Assembly: GCF_010634855.1 (NCBI RefSeq)
Contig: NZ_MWLQ01000002.1
Location: forward strand, 62,001 to 126,000
Length of the DNA stretch: 64,000 bases
Direction of reading: 5' to 3'
Source of the DNA: Microbacterium sp. B35-30
GTDB taxonomy: Bacteria > Actinomycetota > Actinomycetes > Actinomycetales > Microbacteriaceae
In this document: piece by piece, positions 60,340 to 64,000 of the stretch
Layout: every line of letters begins with the position of its first letter
How positions within the stretch are numbered: the first letter of the stretch is position 1
Program-made: the position numbers and the translations under genes
The notes under the pieces: model-generated
Told to the model about the DNA's origin: nothing
What the model saw: the letters and a program-made list of their open reading frames with translations, nothing else
The model's database searches: none

Positions 60340-60353
60340 TATGCGTTCGCATA
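60340..60353. promoter_or_regulatory. Palindrome TATGCG-TT-CGCATA before flavoprotein fusion
   Basis: Perfect 6-bp arms around a 2-nt centre end 4 bp before GTG 60358. It could be an operator blocking initiation; no regulator gene adjoins it except the LuxR gene 2.6 kb upstream. Confidence 0.45.
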
Positions 60354-60357
60354 GACC

Positions 60358-62646
60358 GTGGACTACGGACACCCGCTCGAATTCGGCGCATTCATCACCC
60401 CGGCGGCCGCGACCCCGGAGGCCCCGGTGCTGCTGGCGCAGGTGGCCGAGGCATCCGGTCTCGATCTCGTCACCTTCCAGGACCACCCTTATCAGCCCGC
60501 GTTCCTCGACACGTGGACACTCATGTCGTTCGTCGCGGCGCGCACCGACTCCATCCGGATCGCACCGAACGTGCTCAACGTGCCGCTGCGCCCGCCCGCG
60601 GTCGTGGCGCGGGCCGCGGCCAGCATCGACCTGCTCTCGGGCGGCCGTTTCGACCTCGCGCTCGGCGCCGGAGGGTTCTGGGACGCGATCGAGGCCATGG
60701 GCGGCACGCGCCTGACGCCCGGCCAGGCGGTCACGGCGCTCGAAGAGGCGATCGACCTCATCCGCGAGCTGTGGCGCACCGACCAGCGCGGCGGCGTGTT
60801 CACCGACGGCCGGTACCACCGGGCGCACGGTGCGAAGCGGGGTCCGCGGCCCGCGCACGAGGTCCCGATCCACATCGGCGCGTACAAGCCGCGCATGCTC
60901 TCGCTCACCGGCCGCAAGGGCGACGGCTGGCTGCCGTCGCTCGGCTACATGCAGCCGGGCGACCTCGCCAAGGGCAACGCGGCGATCGACGAGGCGGCGC
61001 AGTCCGTCGGCCGCGACCCGCGCGAGATCCGCCGCCTGCTCAACGTCGGGCAGCTCGCCGCAGACCCGGGCGAGTTCGCCGAGCGCCTCGCGCAGCTCGC
61101 GCTCGAGGACGGCATCGGCACGTTCATCCTCGCCGGCGACGACCCGAACCTCCTGCAGCGCTTCGGCGAAGAGGTCGCGCCCGCGGTCCGCGATCTCGTC
61201 GCGGCCGAACGGGGCACCCGCGGCGTCTCCTCCGCACCGGCCCGCTCGTCCGCGGCGCTCGCCGCGCGCCGCGACGGCATCGCCTACGACGACGTGCCGG
61301 TCGGCCTGCGTGCGATCGAGCCCGGCGACTTCGAGTACGGCGACGTGCGCGCGACCTACATGCGCGGCGGCGCGCCGGGGATCGTGCTGCAGCCCGCGTC
61401 GGCCGAGCAGGTCGCAGAGGCCATCGGCTTCGCGCGGCGGCATCCCGAGCTCCCGCTCTCGGTCCGCAGCGGTGGCCACGGCATCAGCGGCCGCAGCACC
61501 AACGACGGCGGCATCGTGATCGACCTCCGCAGCCTCGACGAGATCGAGGTGCTCGACGCCGATCGCCGGCTCGTGCGGATCGGCCCCGGCGCCCGCTGGG
61601 CGCAGGTCGCCGCCGTGCTCGGCGAGCACGGCTGGGCGCTCACCTCCGGCGACTACGGCGGCGTGGGCGTCGGCGGGCTCGCCACGGCGGGCGGCATCGG
61701 CCTGCTGGCGCGGGAGCACGGCCTCACCATCGACCACCTGCGCGCGGCCGAGGTGGTGCTCGCCGACGGCTCGATCGTCCGGACGGATGCCTCGACCCAC
61801 CCCGACCTGTTCTGGGCAGTCCGCGGGGCCGGCGCCAACGTGGGCGTCGTCACGGCGTTCGAGTTCGAGGTCGACGAGGTGGGCCAGGTGGGCTACGCGC
61901 AGCTCGCGTTCCAGGTCGACGACGTGGCGGCATTCCTCGAGGGCTACGGCCGCATCGTCGAGGCGTCGCCCCGCGACCTCACCCTCTTCCTGCTGACCGG
62001 CGGCCCCCGGCCCGGCCAGCCGCAACCTGGCCGCCGGCAGCCGCTGGAGTGGGTCGTGCAGCTGTATGGCGTCGTCGATTCCGACGACCCCGACACGATC
62101 ATCGCCCGCCTGCAGCCGTTCGCCGAGCTCGCGCCGCTCGTGCAGCAGTCGGTGCAGCTGACGACGTACGCGCAGATCATGGCGAATGCCGATCTCGGTC
62201 CGCAGCACGGCGCCGGCGAGCCGCACTCCCGCTCGGGTCTCATCGAGCACGTCACGCCGGCCTTCGCCGCGGCGGCGGCACGGATGCTGGAATCCGGCGC
62301 CGTGCCCTTCTTCCAGCTGCGCGCGGTCGGCGGGGCGGTGGCCGACGTCGCCGAAGACGCGACGGCGTACGCCAACCGGTCGGCGAACTTCTCCGTGGCG
62401 GCCCTCGGCTCCCACCCGGACCGCCTCGACGCCCAGTGGCGGACGCTGGCGGCGCACGTCCGGGGGTCGTATCTCAGCTTCGATTCGTCGGAGCGGCCGG
62501 AGCGGATCGCCGAGGCCTTCCCGCCCGCGACGCTCGCCCGGCTGCAGGCGATCAAGGCGGCGTACGACCCGAGCAGCGTCTTCCGCGACAACTTCGCGGT
62601 CGAGCCCGCCGCGCCGACCGCGCCCGCCGAGGCAGACGCCGCCTGA
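60358..62646 (+). CDS. LLM flavin oxidoreductase fused to a BBE-type FAD oxidase
   Basis: A 762-residue two-enzyme fusion. Residues 1-285 form a luciferase-like monooxygenase barrel (PLEFGAFITPAAATPEAPVLLAQVAE, RPPAVVARAAASIDLLSGGRFDLALGAGGFWDAI). Residues about 325-755 are a PCMH/BBE oxidase: SVRSGGHGISGRSTNDGGIV with the His for covalent FAD, VGVGGLATAGGIGLLAREHGLTIDHL, LFWAVRGAGANVGVVTAFEF, and the C-terminal berberine-bridge segment YDPSSVFRDNF. The second covalent Cys of bicovalent BBE enzymes is absent (GDYGGVG in its place). GTG 60358 has no clear ribosome binding site. It may be a two-step oxidation of one substrate; identity unknown. Confidence 0.9.
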   Translation: MDYGHPLEFGAFITPAAATPEAPVLLAQVAEASGLDLVTFQDHPYQPAFLDTWTLMSFVAARTDSIRIAPNVLNVPLRPPAVVARAAASIDLLSGGRFDLALGAGGFWDAIEAMGGTRLTPGQAVTALEEAIDLIRELWRTDQRGGVFTDGRYHRAHGAKRGPRPAHEVPIHIGAYKPRMLSLTGRKGDGWLPSLGYMQPGDLAKGNAAIDEAAQSVGRDPREIRRLLNVGQLAADPGEFAERLAQLALEDGIGTFILAGDDPNLLQRFGEEVAPAVRDLVAAERGTRGVSSAPARSSAALAARRDGIAYDDVPVGLRAIEPGDFEYGDVRATYMRGGAPGIVLQPASAEQVAEAIGFARRHPELPLSVRSGGHGISGRSTNDGGIVIDLRSLDEIEVLDADRRLVRIGPGARWAQVAAVLGEHGWALTSGDYGGVGVGGLATAGGIGLLAREHGLTIDHLRAAEVVLADGSIVRTDASTHPDLFWAVRGAGANVGVVTAFEFEVDEVGQVGYAQLAFQVDDVAAFLEGYGRIVEASPRDLTLFLLTGGPRPGQPQPGRRQPLEWVVQLYGVVDSDDPDTIIARLQPFAELAPLVQQSVQLTTYAQIMANADLGPQHGAGEPHSRSGLIEHVTPAFAAAAARMLESGAVPFFQLRAVGGAVADVAEDATAYANRSANFSVAALGSHPDRLDAQWRTLAAHVRGSYLSFDSSERPERIAEAFPPATLARLQAIKAAYDPSSVFRDNFAVEPAAPTAPAEADAA

Positions 62647-63046
62647 CCCGTCGCGCGGGCGATGACGGCTTTGCGCGTCCCACTTTCCGCCCGTCGTGTC
62701 CCAGTTCGGACCGCAAGACAGGCCGCACACGCGCGAAAGTGGGACATGCTCGGCCCGAGCCCGCCGCGAGCGCGGCCTGACGACGACGCCGGACCCGTCG
62801 CGCGGGCGATGACGGCTTTGCGCGTCCCACTTTCCGCCCGTCGTGTCCCAGTTCAGACCGCAAGACAGGCCGCACACGCGCGAAAGTGGGACATCCTCGG
62901 CCCGAGCCCGCCGCGAGCGCGGCCTGACGACGACGCCGGGCCCGTCGCGCCGGCCACGACGGCGTTGCGCGTCCCACCTTCCGCCCGTCGTGTCCCACTT
63001 AAGTGCGCAAGACAGGCCGCATACGCGCGAAAGTGGGACATGCTCC
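62647..63046. repeat. 147-bp tandem repeat, about 2.7 copies, with nested inverted repeats
   Basis: Copies start at 62647, 62794 and 62941. Copies 1 and 2 are almost identical; the third is diverged and shortened. Each has GTCCCACTTTC (copy 3: GTCCCACCTTC) about 80 bp before its inverse GAAAGTGGGAC, and a central GTGTCCCA. Copy 3 has CACTTAAGTG at the centre. No gene is supported in the 517 bp between 62646 and 63164; the open frames here are by-products of the repeat. Confidence 0.9.
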
Positions 63047-63151
63047 GGCGGGCCTAGGCGTGTCGGAGCCGGGAATGCCGGCGCCGGGGCCGGCCGGGGT
63101 CGCAACCGGGACCGAGCAGGATTCAGGAAGCGCGGTGTCCGCATCGCCGGG

Positions 63152-63157
63152 CAGACT
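63152..63157 (+). promoter_or_regulatory. -10 box CAGACT, leaderless start
   Basis: CAGACT is 6 nt before ATG 63164, as at 32797-32802. Confidence 0.5.
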
Positions 63158-63163
63158 GTGGGC

Positions 63164-64000
<837 letters not shown>

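Noticed and set aside
62552..62998. Open frames with repeated MSHFRAC-type peptides on the minus strand
   Set aside because: Produced by translating the 147-bp tandem repeat; no promoter or ribosome binding site.
62647..63046. CRISPR array
   Set aside because: The 147-bp period contains no short identical repeats separated by unique spacers; whole units are near-identical.

Overview
The window is high-GC actinobacterial DNA. Gene content, codon use and the recurring heptamer GGATGCC/GGCATCC point to Microbacterium or a close relative in the Microbacteriaceae. Support includes a GH18 chitinase and GH3 sugar locus, an Rv2578c-type radical SAM protein, DtxR/IdeR-style iron control, and many genes whose start codon lies 6-7 nt after a -10 hexamer (leaderless type). 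I saw no tRNA, rRNA, CRISPR array, transposase or prophage. Both ends cut genes: a type IB topoisomerase on the left and a UvrA paralogue on the right.

Layout. 1-5.4 kb: topoisomerase tail, paired CrcB fluoride channels, an RND pump with a very long acidic tail. 5.5-10.6 kb: small enzymes and membrane proteins (methyltransferase, VOC protein, DUF1232, two tiny acidic proteins, a flavoprotein remnant, two ABM-type proteins, two DUF998-like proteins). 11-16.8 kb: DEAD-box helicase with a repeat-rich N-terminus, secreted chitinase, divergent TetR/hydrolase pair. 16.9-20.5 kb: radical SAM protein interrupted by an intein, and an M15 peptidase. 20.7-27 kb: acyl-CoA dehydrogenase, then an iron-box-controlled ECF transporter operon with a siderophore-interacting protein and two S components. 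27-32.6 kb: secreted subtilase, pirin, acetyltransferase, SGNH hydrolase. 32.8-39.4 kb: DUF3516 helicase, SDR, DUF1697, RecQ. 39.6-44.2 kb: double TetR repressor facing a sugar transporter/GH3 operon. 44.3-48.1 kb: acetyltransferase, Fhs, GNAT-GH16 fusion. 48.2-54.9 kb: secreted repeat mini-protein, acyl-CoA oxidase, zinc ribbon, Tag, and a DUF6220/membrane multicopper oxidase pair. 55-62.6 kb: LuxR-type regulator, PEP-utilising phosphotransferase resembling rifampicin phosphotransferase, and an LLM/BBE flavoprotein fusion. 62.6-64 kb: 147-bp tandem repeats and the UvrA paralogue.

The most unusual signals are: (1) an intein placed inside the CxxxCxxC iron-sulfur motif of a radical SAM enzyme; (2) several families of short repeats, some palindromic, that sit in frame inside unrelated protein genes as linkers, one family in four genes; (3) strong recurrence of GGATGCC/GGCATCC in codon choice and in three terminator stems, a pattern reminiscent of DNA-uptake or other genome-architecture motifs; (4) a window-wide leaderless start signature; (5) two TetR loci with operator pairs at an identical 22-bp period. 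All functions are read from sequence alone; family names come from motif recognition, not from database searches.
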